The notes beneath the pieces are model-generated. The model had not been told where the DNA came from, ran no database searches, and saw only the letters and a program-made list of their open reading frames with translations. Below, in pieces: positions 15,975 to 24,353 of a stretch of 64,000 nucleotides of DNA (position 1 is its first letter; the number at the start of each line of letters is the position of its first letter). The translations under genes were made by a program, and so were the position numbers. Source of the stretch: Streptomyces sp. NBC_00271. GTDB lineage: Bacteria > Actinomycetota > Actinomycetes > Streptomycetales > Streptomycetaceae. Location of the stretch: NCBI RefSeq assembly GCF_036178845.1, contig NZ_CP108070.1:4402001-4466000 (forward strand), given 5' to 3'.

Positions 15975-17087
15975 TCAGAGAAGGTCGCCGGCCGCGTCAA
16001 GCAGCTCGTCGACGACGTTCTGAGTCCGGTCGTCCGCCTTGTTCAGGTCGGGGTGCTTCCGGAGCAGCAGCAGGGCCGCCTCAAGGGCACCGAGCCCCGC
16101 ACCGACCCGCGTCGCGTCCGCCTTCGACATCGAGGCCTGGCGCCGCTTCACGGGCGGCTTCTGGACGGGCTTGGGGGCCTTCGCGGCGCCCTGCGCCTTG
16201 TGCAGGACCCGAGGAACCGCTACGGGCTCCGGTGGCTGCACCGCCTTGCCCAGCCACGCCGGGCGCGCCACGGCAGGTGCCTGCGGGTTGTCGTCACGCA
16301 GATGCCGAGCACGGTCCGCGTACCCGCGGGCCAACTGCGGCTCGTCGGCGATCCGCGCCGACTTCTCCAGCCGCGCCGCCTCCGCCTCAACCTCGGCCCG
16401 CGGCAGCGACTTCAGCACCATCCGCGCCCGGTCGTAGTAGCCGTGGATCATGCCCGGAGTCGGGTCCGCCTTGCCGCGCGCCTCGAGGCCCCGCGCGTAC
16501 TCGCAGCGGTCCACCAGCTCCGCCGCATCCAGCTTCACGAGGACCTCGTCCGGTACCTTCGCGATCCACTCGCCGTACTCACGCGCCAGGTCTTCCCGCA
16601 CGCCACGCACCGACGCGGCGCGGGCGGCCTTCGTCATCGGCGCACTGGCCACGACGTGCGCCGGAGCAGACAGGATCCGGTCCGCGGCCGCCATATCGGC
16701 AGTACGGGCGTACTCGGCGGCGGCCACCTCGGCGCGCTCCACGACCGACGGGCGGTCCATCTTGAGCAGGACGTCGTCGGGGATGCGAGAGACCCAGGGG
16801 CCGAGCCGCGCCATGTCCTCGCCCGTGACACCCACGGACTTCAGGGCGGACGGAGTCTTAGCCTTCGCGCCAGGCGCCGGCGCGGCGAGGATCTCGCCCG
16901 CCTCCGTGAGCGCCTTCGTCAGGTTCCCGTCGCCGCCCTCACCAGCTGCGGTCTCCCAACGGGCCTGCGCCTTACGCAGACGACCGTGGACCTGCGCCTC
17001 GGTGAGGTCGGCCAGAACATCGGCCGGGATCTTGTCAGCCCACTGGCCGTACTTCTCGGCCATCTGCTGAGGAACTGCGGCAACCAT
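15975..17087 (-). CDS. Unknown protein with three internal repeats (370 aa)
   Basis: I do not recognise the family. Three repeats of about 75-83 residues begin at residues 9, 92 and 167; each opens with (L/M)A-x-x-(Y/L)G-x-W followed by (K/R)(I/V)PD-(D/E)-VL and then a helix rich in Arg/Ala. The third is followed by a further helical stretch, a Pro/Lys linker (about 285-325) and a C-terminal helical segment (RVGAGLGALEAALLLLRKH). The position just before the tape-measure gene is where head or tail-assembly genes would sit in a phage. A structural, scaffold or nucleic-acid-binding role are all possible. Confidence 0.7.
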   Translation of the reverse strand: MVAAVPQQMAEKYGQWADKIPADVLADLTEAQVHGRLRKAQARWETAAGEGGDGNLTKALTEAGEILAAPAPGAKAKTPSALKSVGVTGEDMARLGPWVSRIPDDVLLKMDRPSVVERAEVAAAEYARTADMAAADRILSAPAHVVASAPMTKAARAASVRGVREDLAREYGEWIAKVPDEVLVKLDAAELVDRCEYARGLEARGKADPTPGMIHGYYDRARMVLKSLPRAEVEAEAARLEKSARIADEPQLARGYADRARHLRDDNPQAPAVARPAWLGKAVQPPEPVAVPRVLHKAQGAAKAPKPVQKPPVKRRQASMSKADATRVGAGLGALEAALLLLRKHPDLNKADDRTQNVVDELLDAAGDLL

Positions 17088-17090
17088 GGC

Positions 17091-17519
17091 TCATGCGGCT
17101 TCCGTCCGTCGTTCGCCGAGCCGTTCCACAACCGATGCGCCGTCCACACGCCACGCGCCTTTACCGCCCGCTCTGGAACCGATCAGTTCCCTCTGGCGCA
17201 GCAGTCTCCGCACGAGTCCGGTGGAGCAGCCCAGCAGGTGTGCTGTTTGCTCGACGGTCAGCCATGTGACTGACGCGGCACACGGTGCGCCAGAAACCTC
17301 ATCCCGGAACGCATCGGTTCCGGCATCGGAACCCTGCAAAGTCCCTTCCTGGTAGGCACGTGCCGTGATCGCGACGTTCTCGGCAATCGCCCGCAACCGT
17401 GGCGGAACACCGCCGTCCCGCCGGGCCTGCTCCTTGATGTAGCGGGCGAGCGGTCCCACCAGGTACAGACAATCCGCGCCGTCCAGGACCAGCGCGTTCC
17501 CGTGCACCGCCACAGCCAT
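17091..17519 (-). CDS. HTH (excisionase/MerR-like) DNA-binding protein (142 aa)
   Basis: ATG at 17519. The C-terminal half (about residues 85-135, WLTVEQTAHLLGCSTGLVRR then WRVDGASVVERL) matches the helix-turn-helix 17/excisionase-type fold: HTH plus a wing carrying a basic GGKGAWR turn. The N-terminal half (VLDGADCLYLVGPLARYIKE) resembles small phage-type regulatory domains. It could be a transcription factor or a recombination directionality factor for the serine integrase, though it is about 8 kb from it. It overlaps the upstream gene. Confidence 0.65.
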   Translation of the reverse strand: MAVAVHGNALVLDGADCLYLVGPLARYIKEQARRDGGVPPRLRAIAENVAITARAYQEGTLQGSDAGTDAFRDEVSGAPCAASVTWLTVEQTAHLLGCSTGLVRRLLRQRELIGSRAGGKGAWRVDGASVVERLGERRTEAA

Positions 17520-17857
17520 CAGCGCGCCCCCTCCGCCGCGGCGAGGCCGGCCCGGCGCAACCACTCCGGCCCGTCCGGCTGCGCCTGCAGGTACAACGCC
17601 GTTGCCGCAGCGAGCAGACCCGCCACGTCCCGCAGATCCGCCTCGTCCAGCAGATCGCGGACCGTGGCGTCCTCGCGCTCGTGGAAGGCCGTCACCAGAG
17701 CCACCGCCGTCTGTGCCGCCGACGGCACACCCCCACCACCACAGCGCCCGCCGAGAGCCTCCGCGAAGGCGCGCAGCGCACACCGCGCACCGATCCCCGC
17801 CGCCACCGCCTCCCGAGACGACAGCGGACGCCTGCACCGCCTGCACACCACCGTCAC
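17519..17857 (-). CDS. DUF6011-like zinc-ribbon protein (112 aa)
   Basis: The N-terminus (VCRRCRRPLSSREAVAAGIG followed by ARC) fits the CxxC...GxGxxC pattern of DUF6011, a small zinc-binding domain common in actinophages and mobile elements. The rest is helical. Start at 17857 overlaps the stop of the upstream gene by four bases, and its own stop overlaps the next start, so it is tightly coupled. Nucleic-acid binding is inferred. Confidence 0.65.
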   Translation of the reverse strand: MTVVCRRCRRPLSSREAVAAGIGARCALRAFAEALGGRCGGGGVPSAAQTAVALVTAFHEREDATVRDLLDEADLRDVAGLLAAATALYLQAQPDGPEWLRRAGLAAAEGAR

Positions 17858-18471
17858 GCCCCAGCCTCCCGCTCCCCGCCATCCGCCGCCGACAGCGCCC
17901 GCAGGTGCCGCGGCACAACGTCAGGCACGAGCGCCTGCTGCTCCGGAGTCAGCCGCAACTCACCGAGGATCGCCCGAATCGCCTGAGCGATCAGAGCACC
18001 CTGAGCCTCGGCAAGGCCCACCTGCCGCGCCTCCAGCCCGAGCTTGACCATCTCGGCCAACACCTTGGCCGCACGGTCCAAAGCCCGTTCGTAGACGGCC
18101 ACCTCGGCCCGCAGCTGCTCTGCGCCGGTGGCACCGACGTACCGCATCGACGTGAGGCCCTGCACCAGCCGAGCAGCAGCGTCCTTCATGGCGACGATCT
18201 CGCCCGCCACCCGCTGCAACTCCCCAGCCGGATCCGTCACCGGCTTCGCCGCCCCCAACTCCTCCAGCAACTGGCGCGCCTGCCGCTCCACCTGCTGCCG
18301 CTCAGCAGCAACCGTCTGAGTCCTCGTACTGCCACCATGCAGCCGACACCGACCCTCACCAGGGTGAGACGTCCCCCACCCCGCCGACTTCGCACAGACC
18401 CCCTCCCCCTGCCGCTTCCGCGCACCGCATCGCGGAAGGTCATGAGGGGTGGCCTTTCCCGAGATGGTCAT
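17854..18471 (-). CDS. HGGST zinc-finger phage protein, possible small-terminase-like (205 aa)
   Basis: The N-terminus carries Cys/His ligands in CGARKR...C...GRCRLHGGST (residues 15-49), the HGGxST motif found in many prophage-encoded proteins. A long helical coiled-coil region follows (about 50-165) and then a short LTPEQQALVPDVV segment. Related proteins are often annotated as small terminase subunits or sit beside terminase genes, but no large terminase is encoded here, so packaging is unproven. Start and stop overlap both neighbours (ATGA). Confidence 0.55.
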   Translation of the reverse strand: MTISGKATPHDLPRCGARKRQGEGVCAKSAGWGTSHPGEGRCRLHGGSTRTQTVAAERQQVERQARQLLEELGAAKPVTDPAGELQRVAGEIVAMKDAAARLVQGLTSMRYVGATGAEQLRAEVAVYERALDRAAKVLAEMVKLGLEARQVGLAEAQGALIAQAIRAILGELRLTPEQQALVPDVVPRHLRALSAADGGEREAGA

Positions 18472-18776
18472 GAAGCCTCACCCGTCCCGTTCAGGCCGAA
18501 CGCGGCGGCGAGGTGCTGCTGCTCCATCTCGTCGAGGTCGGATTCGGTGAGCACGCCGAGCGCGGCGACGGCGGCCTCGATGAGCCGCGTATGCGCCTCG
18601 GCGGTCGCGTCGCTGGCTTCGGGTTCGGTAGCTGTGGACAGACGGATGTCTGCGAGGGTCTCCCCGCCGACCCGGCGCAGCTGCCGAATCGGCTGCGGTC
18701 CGGGAACGTAGCCGAGATCGCGCAGGGTGTTCGCGGCGGCCGTGGACGGGTCGTAGGGGCGGTCGTCGGGGCGCAT
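18468..18776 (-). CDS. Hypothetical phage-type small protein (102 aa)
   Basis: ATG at 18776, with CAGGAGAAC upstream. The protein is soluble, helical in its second half (ATAEAHTRLIEAAVAALGVL, ESDLDEMEQQHLAAAFGL). It is coupled to the HGGST gene by ATGA overlap. No family recognised. Confidence 0.6.
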   Translation of the reverse strand: MRPDDRPYDPSTAAANTLRDLGYVPGPQPIRQLRRVGGETLADIRLSTATEPEASDATAEAHTRLIEAAVAALGVLTESDLDEMEQQHLAAAFGLNGTGEAS

Positions 18777-18800
18777 GGTGTTCTCCTGTCGTGCGGGGTG

Positions 18801-19169
18801 TCAGGGCTGGGCGTGGCGGCCGAGGGCGCGCGCGGCCTGGGTGGCTCCGAGGCGGGCTTCGTCGTAGACGCGGCGCTCGCGGTCGCTGAGGGAGTCCAGG
18901 AGTGCGGCGAGGCAGTCGGGGGTGTCGACGGCCGGCTCGTCGTGCTGCCGGAGGTGCGTGTTGATCGAGTCGCCCTGTAGGCGCAGGTTGCGCTGGGTTT
19001 CCTCGGCCATGGGGACGATGCGGGCGAGGGTCTGCGCGAGGGTCTCGATGCCTTCGAGGCCGCCTTTGAGGGTGTGGCGCAGGTCGTCGAGGACGTCGCG
19101 GTAGATGCCGAGGTCGCGTTCGTGGATGGCGCGGTAGTCGTCGGGGGTGGTGGGGGCGTCGATGCTCAT
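18801..19169 (-). CDS. Hypothetical coiled-coil protein (122 aa)
   Basis: ATG at 19169, overlapping the preceding stop. Residues 10-75 form a continuous charged helix (DDYRAIHERDLGIYRDVLDD then LARIVPMAEETQRNLRLQGD), followed by LLDSLSDRERRVYDEARLGA. The pattern suggests an oligomeric helical protein; function unknown. Confidence 0.6.
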   Translation of the reverse strand: MSIDAPTTPDDYRAIHERDLGIYRDVLDDLRHTLKGGLEGIETLAQTLARIVPMAEETQRNLRLQGDSINTHLRQHDEPAVDTPDCLAALLDSLSDRERRVYDEARLGATQAARALGRHAQP

Positions 19170-19351
19170 GAGGTTCGCTCCGTGGGGTTTCGGTCGATGA
19201 GGTTGTAACGGGCGCCGCAGGGGGCCCGTCGTTCGCCGGCGGCGAGGTGGCGGTGCGTGCAGCTGCAGCGCGGGCAGTCGATGACGAGGAGCTGGGTCTG
19301 TCCGGCGGTGATGAGCTCGGCCGCGGCTACCTCGGGGATGGTTGTGGTCAC
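19166..19351 (-). CDS. Small Cys/His-motif protein (61 aa)
   Basis: ATG at 19351. The 61-residue product contains CPRCSCTHRH and a later C (APCGARY), consistent with a single small zinc site. It overlaps the 122-residue gene and lies downstream of another zinc-ribbon gene, so several micro zinc proteins are clustered here. Confidence 0.6.
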   Translation of the reverse strand: MTTTIPEVAAAELITAGQTQLLVIDCPRCSCTHRHLAAGERRAPCGARYNLIDRNPTERTS

Positions 19352-19366
19352 GGGGGTTCCAGGGGG

Positions 19367-19723
19367 TTATGCGGCCGCTGTACGGGGCCGTTCGGGGTGG
19401 AGGCACCAGGTCAGTTCGCACGACTTGATGGGGCAGCGGACGACGTCCATCTCGGTGCCGCCGACGGTGACGGTCGCGACGCGCTTGGCGTTTCGCTGGG
19501 TGCGGCATGAGGGGCAGACGGCGGCGCGGAAGAGGGCGCGAGGGGTGCGGGGCATGGGGTCTCCGTTCGCTGCGGAGCGGGCGAGGTTGTAGAGCTTTCG
19601 GGCGTGGCGGTGTGGGAGGCCGGCGGTCCGGGCTGCGGCGAGTTCCTCGCGGCGCTGCTTGTCCGCCTCGGCCTTCCGACGGGCGGCCTCGATGCGTTCG
19701 CGGATCACGTCGTCGACGTTCAT
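19367..19723 (-). CDS. Zinc-finger protein next to the iteron region (118 aa)
   Basis: The start at 19723 is preferred over an upstream in-frame codon because AGGAAGG precedes it. The N-terminal half is a charged helix (RERIEAARRKAEADKQRREE), and the C-terminal half has CPSC...C...C (VCPSCRTQR; RCPIKSCELTWC), a zinc-ribbon. It is the first gene after the repeat-rich 324-bp gap, so its promoter or operator probably lies in that gap. Confidence 0.65.
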   Translation of the reverse strand: MNVDDVIRERIEAARRKAEADKQRREELAAARTAGLPHRHARKLYNLARSAANGDPMPRTPRALFRAAVCPSCRTQRNAKRVATVTVGGTEMDVVRCPIKSCELTWCLHPERPRTAAA

Positions 19724-19867
19724 GGCCTGGGTTCCTTCCTGTCGGATCGTCCTCATCGGGGCCTGTTACTGAATGGCGAGTCAGTAGTCACTGCACGGGT
19801 CGGCGCAGGGGGTTTGTGGTGGCGGGGGTCAGGCTTCGAGGCTCCGCTGTCCGTGACTCTGCGTCGT

Positions 19868-20035
19868 GTCGGACCTTTGAACGTCGGACCCTGAAGGTCC
19901 GACAGTTGGGCGCGGGGTGACCTGGGGGTTCGCGTGTACCGCGATTTTCAACTAGAGCAACTTGTCTATTAATGTCCGGGTTTAGTGAGAGGGGCTGTCG
20001 GACCTTTGGGTCCGACAGGTCCGACGGTCCGACAG
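19868..20035. repeat. Iteron-like array of GTCGGACC / GGTCCGAC around an AT-rich core (origin candidate)
   Basis: Seven copies of one 8-bp word occur in 168 bp: GTCGGACC at 19868, 19883 and 19997, and its complement GGTCCGAC at 19896, 20009, 20018 and 20026. Two pairs form hairpins (19883-19903; 19995-20018 with perfect 10-bp arms), and the last three copies are nearly tandem. Between the clusters, 19947-19977 is unusually AT-rich, with CAACTAG and CAACTTG direct repeats. Lying next to the primase-helicase gene, this fits a replication origin with iterons and a DNA-unwinding element. Operator or terminator functions are alternatives. Confidence 0.6.
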
Positions 20036-20047
20036 CACCCCCCGTAG

Positions 20048-22720
20048 TCACGACTGCTCCGGAGCGACTGAACCGGCGGACAGAAGAGCGCCGTCGGCCA
20101 GTAGCGCCAGCCAGCCCTGTTCGCACCCGTACTGGAGCGCCGCCGACCAAAGAGAGTCCGTCGCCCCGGACGCCCGGTACTTGTCGCGGTCCGGCTTCTT
20201 GATGCAGTTCCGGTTCACGTCACGCACCGGGATCTCACCGTCGTGACGCGTGAGGTAGCGGTGGGCGCGTTTGGCGACGTTCACGACGGACGGGTGCACT
20301 CCGTTCACGACCTCGTACACCGCCGCCTGTGACTCTGCGGCCGTCAGGACAGCCTCCGCACGGCGCGCGTCCAACTCGGCCTGCGTGCGCCTCTGAGCGG
20401 AGGCCTGGACGCGGTCGCGGACCTTCCTGGACGTCTGCCACATCACGGTGGCCATGTCCCAGTCCTCGGTCTTGACCTTGGTGCGCCCGTGCAAGAGGGC
20501 GAGCAGCGCGGCACACTTCACTCGCCACAGAGGCTCGTGCGTGTCCAACGGAGCTTCGGCGCCGCGGCCAAACGAGATTGCCAAGGCCAGCTGGTCAAGC
20601 TCGTCCGTGACGTGCTCGGGTACCGGAATGGTGGTGTTGCGGAGCCCGGACACCCATGTCGTGACGGGGACATCCTCGCCGTTCCGCTTAGTGACGGTGA
20701 CCGGCCCGGTGGTGGCCGGCCTCTTCTCCGGGGTGTCGGGGCCCAGGGTGGCGTGAGCCCACGCGAGGCGCTGCGGGAGGCCGATGGACCCCATCTCCAG
20801 CAGCCTCGCCGCGGGCTCTTCCTGTACGCCGAGCGACATGGACAGCGTGTATCGGCCTTTGGGGAGGGCGCGGCGGCGCTCGATCTCGGCGTTGGATGTG
20901 CCCTGACGTTCACTCATCCACGCCTTGCAGAGAACGCCGTTCAGGGTGGCGGCGGCGGACATCTGCGCCATGGCGTCGAGGACGCTGCCCTCGGTGGCGA
21001 GGGCGTAGCCGCGGGTCCTCTTCTGCACGGTGATCTTCTTCTTCCCGTCGGGGTCGTCGGGGTCGATGTCGAGGTCCAGGTACGCGGCGATCAGGCCCTG
21101 CCCGGTGGAGATGTCGATGTATGCGAGGTCGACGGCGGGAAAGGGAGTGAGTTCCTCGGCGGTGTTCTCGGCGTTGCCCTTGCCACTTCCGGACGGGCCG
21201 AACAGCCCGCAGTACCAACCGATGGTCGCGGGCTGCTGAATGCCGCCGTCCACGCGGACGGTGGGCTCCGCCATAGCCGCAGTGCGGGCGAGGACCGCGT
21301 GAAGGACAGCGTCGGGCGAGGCGCGGCGCGCACGGGCCATCTGTCGAATCTGCTGGAGTACGGCCGTGGCGTTCCAGAACGTTTCGGGAAGCCGGTCTGC
21401 GGGCTCGGTGGTTTCCTCGCCGGTGTCCTCCGGGGGTTCATCCTGAGGGCCGTCCCACGGGCTGTCTGCGAGCGGCGCCCGTGCACCCTGGTCGCCCTTC
21501 AAGCACCGGCGCTTCACCTCGGCGAGGACGGGCGCGGGCAACCGTCCTGCCGGGCCGTGAGCGGTGCGCCCACTGGCTGCCCGCATGATGTCTCGCGCGG
21601 CCTCGCTTACGTCGCCGCCGTAGCTGAGGTGGGCGTACAGGGTGCCGATGGTGAGCTTCTGCCCGGCCGCCCGGGCGCCGACCGGGAGGTCTGAACGCTC
21701 CGACCAGTTCACGGCCACGTGGCCATCGCAGAGAAGGCTGTACTCGCTGCTGGGCGCGTCGCCCCCAGAGGTGGGCCGGAGCCACTTCTCTCGGCCGTCG
21801 CCGCTCTGCCCGACGTACGTGAAGCCGGCGGGCTCCAGGACGTCGCGGAACTCCCAGACGTCGGCGAGGACATCGAGCGGACCATCACCAGACCGAGGCC
21901 GCGGAGCGCGCTCCCGGCGAGGCGGCGGCAGTGCGACGCCGGTCCGCTGTGCCTTCCGCTGCTGCTTCTCCCGCGCCGCCTGAGCCAGCGTCTGCCGGGC
22001 TTCCGGTACGAGATCCGTGACGACCGCCCGGAGGTCCGCGAGGTCGAACACCTCACCGTGGCCGGGCCCGATGGCGGTCACCCGCTCAAGCCCTTCCTTC
22101 CGGTTGACGGTGCCGGGGATCTTCATGAGGCGATCGAGGTTGCCGACCTCGCTGTCCCACGACCATCCGCACCGGTACGCCTGCGCGGCGAGGACAGCCT
22201 GCAACCCCGTCGTGATCTCCTTCGCGGCGGCCCTGTCCTCATCGGTGTGAAGAAGAAGGGTCTTGGCGAGCAGCCACACAGGGTTGTAGCCGCCCCCGGT
22301 GTGGGCCCATCCGGACGGCGTCGGCAGACCGGACTCGGTGACGACCTTCTCCACGGACTCCGGGTCTGGAGGTGCGGGCAGGTCATCCGGGCCGGGCTTA
22401 TGCCCGATCGTGCCGAAGTCACCGTCGGCCCACAGGTGAGTGAGCCCGAAGGCCAGACCCTCGCCCCCGCGCCCCTCGGCAGGCTTCTCCCCCAGGGTCG
22501 TCACCTGCGCGTAGACGCCCTTGGGGCGGCGCCGGTCGAGGGTTACGGCGTAGCTGGTGGCTGCGGCGATGCCCGCGGAGTCGGTGGTGAAGCGGCGGCC
22601 GGCGAACTTGTCGGCATCGGAGCACATGCTGAGGTAGCCGGGGCTGTCCGCGTAGAGGCGTGTGAGCCACGCCCGGATGGTCTCCGGGTCTGCGGTCAGC
22701 GGCGGTTGCTCGGCGGTCAC
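20048..22720 (-). CDS. Primase-polymerase/helicase replication protein (AEP + DUF3987-like), 890 aa
   Basis: The GTG start at 22720 overlaps the upstream stop. The N-terminal archaeo-eukaryotic-type primase domain shows WADGDFG (catalytic Asp99/Asp101), SGWAHTGGGYNPVW (about 136-149) and KIPGTVNRK (200-208). A basic linker follows (245-280). The C-terminal P-loop ATPase domain has GPSGSGKG (508-515) and the DUF3987-like segment LSMSLGVQEEPAARLLE. Such fusions start and drive replication of phages, satellites and AICEs of the RepPP (Prim-Pol) class. It probably acts on the adjacent iteron region. Confidence 0.85.
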   Translation of the reverse strand: MTAEQPPLTADPETIRAWLTRLYADSPGYLSMCSDADKFAGRRFTTDSAGIAAATSYAVTLDRRRPKGVYAQVTTLGEKPAEGRGGEGLAFGLTHLWADGDFGTIGHKPGPDDLPAPPDPESVEKVVTESGLPTPSGWAHTGGGYNPVWLLAKTLLLHTDEDRAAAKEITTGLQAVLAAQAYRCGWSWDSEVGNLDRLMKIPGTVNRKEGLERVTAIGPGHGEVFDLADLRAVVTDLVPEARQTLAQAAREKQQRKAQRTGVALPPPRRERAPRPRSGDGPLDVLADVWEFRDVLEPAGFTYVGQSGDGREKWLRPTSGGDAPSSEYSLLCDGHVAVNWSERSDLPVGARAAGQKLTIGTLYAHLSYGGDVSEAARDIMRAASGRTAHGPAGRLPAPVLAEVKRRCLKGDQGARAPLADSPWDGPQDEPPEDTGEETTEPADRLPETFWNATAVLQQIRQMARARRASPDAVLHAVLARTAAMAEPTVRVDGGIQQPATIGWYCGLFGPSGSGKGNAENTAEELTPFPAVDLAYIDISTGQGLIAAYLDLDIDPDDPDGKKKITVQKRTRGYALATEGSVLDAMAQMSAAATLNGVLCKAWMSERQGTSNAEIERRRALPKGRYTLSMSLGVQEEPAARLLEMGSIGLPQRLAWAHATLGPDTPEKRPATTGPVTVTKRNGEDVPVTTWVSGLRNTTIPVPEHVTDELDQLALAISFGRGAEAPLDTHEPLWRVKCAALLALLHGRTKVKTEDWDMATVMWQTSRKVRDRVQASAQRRTQAELDARRAEAVLTAAESQAAVYEVVNGVHPSVVNVAKRAHRYLTRHDGEIPVRDVNRNCIKKPDRDKYRASGATDSLWSAALQYGCEQGWLALLADGALLSAGSVAPEQS

Positions 22721-23148
22721 TCGGTGCTCTCCGTGCTGTTCTGGGCCTTGACGAGGTCGTCGGCGAGGTTGGTGATCTGCGTGCACCATCTGCGTGCCGC
22801 GGCCCGGATGGCGCGCGGGCTCGGCTGTTCGGCGAGGTGCGCTCGGATGCTGTCGATGACGAGGGCGCGGCGGCCTTGCTCGCGGGCCCACTGCTCGCGG
22901 TATCGGTCCAGCTCCGCAGGCCACTGGCCGGGTCTGCGGTTGCCGGCGTCCGGGCCCGTCTCCGGGGGCCTGCTCCGTGTTGCGGTCAACGTTCTGTCCA
23001 ATCGCGCGGGCGGCGAGGGTTGAGCACTGGGGGTGCTCCCGCGGATTCGGTAGGGGCTACGCAGGTCGTCTGCCGTAGAAGCGGCGCCCGTGCGGGCGTC
23101 CCAGGCCGGCCGCCGCAGCGACCAGATGAGTACGGTCGTAGCAGGCAC
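22717..23148 (-). CDS. Hypothetical protein upstream of the primase (143 aa)
   Basis: A GTG at 23148 is the likely start. An ATG at 23158 overlaps the upstream stop but opens only a 33-residue frame. The N-terminal half is Arg/Pro-rich and probably disordered; the C-terminal half is a helical domain (LDRYREQWAREQGRRALVID then ARRWCTQITNLADDLVKAQN). It is coupled to the primase by GTGA overlap, which suggests a replication-accessory role, but no family is recognised. Confidence 0.55.
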   Translation of the reverse strand: MPATTVLIWSLRRPAWDARTGAASTADDLRSPYRIRGSTPSAQPSPPARLDRTLTATRSRPPETGPDAGNRRPGQWPAELDRYREQWAREQGRRALVIDSIRAHLAEQPSPRAIRAAARRWCTQITNLADDLVKAQNSTESTE

Positions 23149-23154
23149 GGGCAG

Positions 23155-23877
23155 TCATCCGCGGGACTCATCGAGGGCGGCGCGGAGCTGGTCCAGCACG
23201 CCGGACGCCTTCATGCTGTGGGGCACGAGGACGAGCCCGTAGTCCCGCCAGACGGCGATCTCGCCGGCCAGCTGGTCGTTGGCGCTCTCGTTCACCCGCA
23301 CCAGCCGCAGGTTGTTCTTCGCCGCGAGGTCGTTGACGAGCCCCTGGAAGGCAGCTTCGAGGACGGAGTCGACGTCGTTCTGCTCGACGAACATCTCGCC
23401 GAGGACGGTCAGGACCCGCTCGCAGTCGGGGGACCAGCGGCCGGCGTCGCGGGCGGCCTGCTTGTTGACCTCCAGCTGCGCGAGGGCGTGGGTCACCTTC
23501 GGGTCGATTTCGGGCTGCTCGTCGTCCTCGCTCAGGAACTTGGTCACGCGCATGCCGCGCTCGGCGAGCTGGGCACGGAGCCGGGTCTCAGCGTCCGCGA
23601 GGGTGATGTGCTGGGGGTCGTACGCGGCTTCGATGCGGTGCTCGACGCCGGAGACGGGCCACCAGATGGCGCGCAGGCCCTTGCCGTCGTCGAGCTCGGC
23701 GTATCCGATCTTGACGGTGACGGCCTTGAGGTCATTGTGCTCGCGGGCGGTCTCGCCGGGCTCGTCGGCGCGGTGGTGCGGCTCGGCCGCGAAGGCGGTC
23801 TTCCCGGTCGGCGCGAAGTCGATGGCGGGTACGGCGACCGCGCTGGTGCTGGGCTGGGAAAGGGTCGTACGCTTCAT
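23155..23877 (-). CDS. Hypothetical protein of the replication operon (240 aa)
   Basis: ATG at 23877 with GGAGT upstream. The protein has a short disordered N-terminus, a beta-rich region (VTVKIGYAELDDGKGLRAIW) and a helical second half (VLTVLGEMFVEQNDVDSVLE). No catalytic motif is visible. Its place as the third gene behind the XRE regulator, ahead of the primase, is where recombination or ssDNA-binding proteins sit in phages, but this is only context. Confidence 0.65.
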   Translation of the reverse strand: MKRTTLSQPSTSAVAVPAIDFAPTGKTAFAAEPHHRADEPGETAREHNDLKAVTVKIGYAELDDGKGLRAIWWPVSGVEHRIEAAYDPQHITLADAETRLRAQLAERGMRVTKFLSEDDEQPEIDPKVTHALAQLEVNKQAARDAGRWSPDCERVLTVLGEMFVEQNDVDSVLEAAFQGLVNDLAAKNNLRLVRVNESANDQLAGEIAVWRDYGLVLVPHSMKASGVLDQLRAALDESRG

Positions 23878-23928
23878 GTGAGACTCCGTTTCTGCGTCGG
23901 CCGGGTTGCCCCCCGGCCGTTCGCGTTT

Positions 23929-24111
23929 TCAGCTCGCGTGCTGGTAGGGGCGGCTCTCGACAGACGGCGCTGCGGTTGCCCCCGCGGCGCTGTCGTCGTT
24001 GCGGGGCTGGCGCACTGTGGCGAGGCCGAGCAGGGCGACAATGCGGCGGCATTGGGCGTTCGTCAGCGGCCGATCGCTGTAGACGTCGCTGAGGGTTCGG
24101 TGGTCGCTCAT
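23929..24111 (-). CDS. Small protein coupled to the XRE regulator (60 aa)
   Basis: ATG at 24111 overlaps the regulator's TGA. The 60-residue product (LTNAQCRRIVALLGLATVRQ in the middle) is basic with one Cys and no recognised family. Co-translation with the XRE protein hints at a partner or antirepressor-like role; this is inference. Confidence 0.55.
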   Translation of the reverse strand: MSDHRTLSDVYSDRPLTNAQCRRIVALLGLATVRQPRNDDSAAGATAAPSVESRPYQHAS

Positions 24112-24347
24112 GCGGACTCCCGCAGGACCCGGATGACGTCGACGTACTCAGTCAGCAGACGACCCCGAGGCGACCGCGCCCCGGTCTCCCAATGGCCGAC
24201 GGCCGCGCGGGTGACACCGAGGGCTTCAGCGATGTCTTCCTGGGTCAGTCCGGCGGCCTCACGCAGCGCCCGACGTTCGTCGGGCTGAGGGAGTTCGAGG
24301 CGAACTCGCAGGCGAGAGCGGATTTTCTCCGCAACCGTTTCGGGCAT
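24108..24347 (-). CDS. XRE-family HTH regulator heading the minus-strand operon (79 aa)
   Basis: A compact Cro/C1-type HTH occupies most of the protein (about 23-65: DERRALREAAGLTQEDIAEA then LGVTRAAVGHWETGAR). The start at 24347 is chosen because the in-frame TTG at 24383 falls in the promoter-like TTGACGAGCAAT. It is the first gene of the replication/tail operon and is divergent from the 24476 gene, a layout like a phage genetic switch in which it would control both promoters. Confidence 0.85.
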   Translation of the reverse strand: MPETVAEKIRSRLRVRLELPQPDERRALREAAGLTQEDIAEALGVTRAAVGHWETGARSPRGRLLTEYVDVIRVLRESA

Positions 24348-24353
24348 GTAGCC

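Noticed and set aside
15635..16000. 121-codon minus-strand frame filling the gap before the tape-measure gene
   Set aside because: The long version overlaps the end of the repeat-protein gene, has a Ser/Pro/Arg-rich shadow-like composition and no SD at 16000; only the short 31-codon version is kept, with low confidence.
23059..23158. 33-codon frame starting at ATG 23158
   Set aside because: It overlaps the longer 143-codon frame that leads into the coupled primase gene; no motif or SD supports it.
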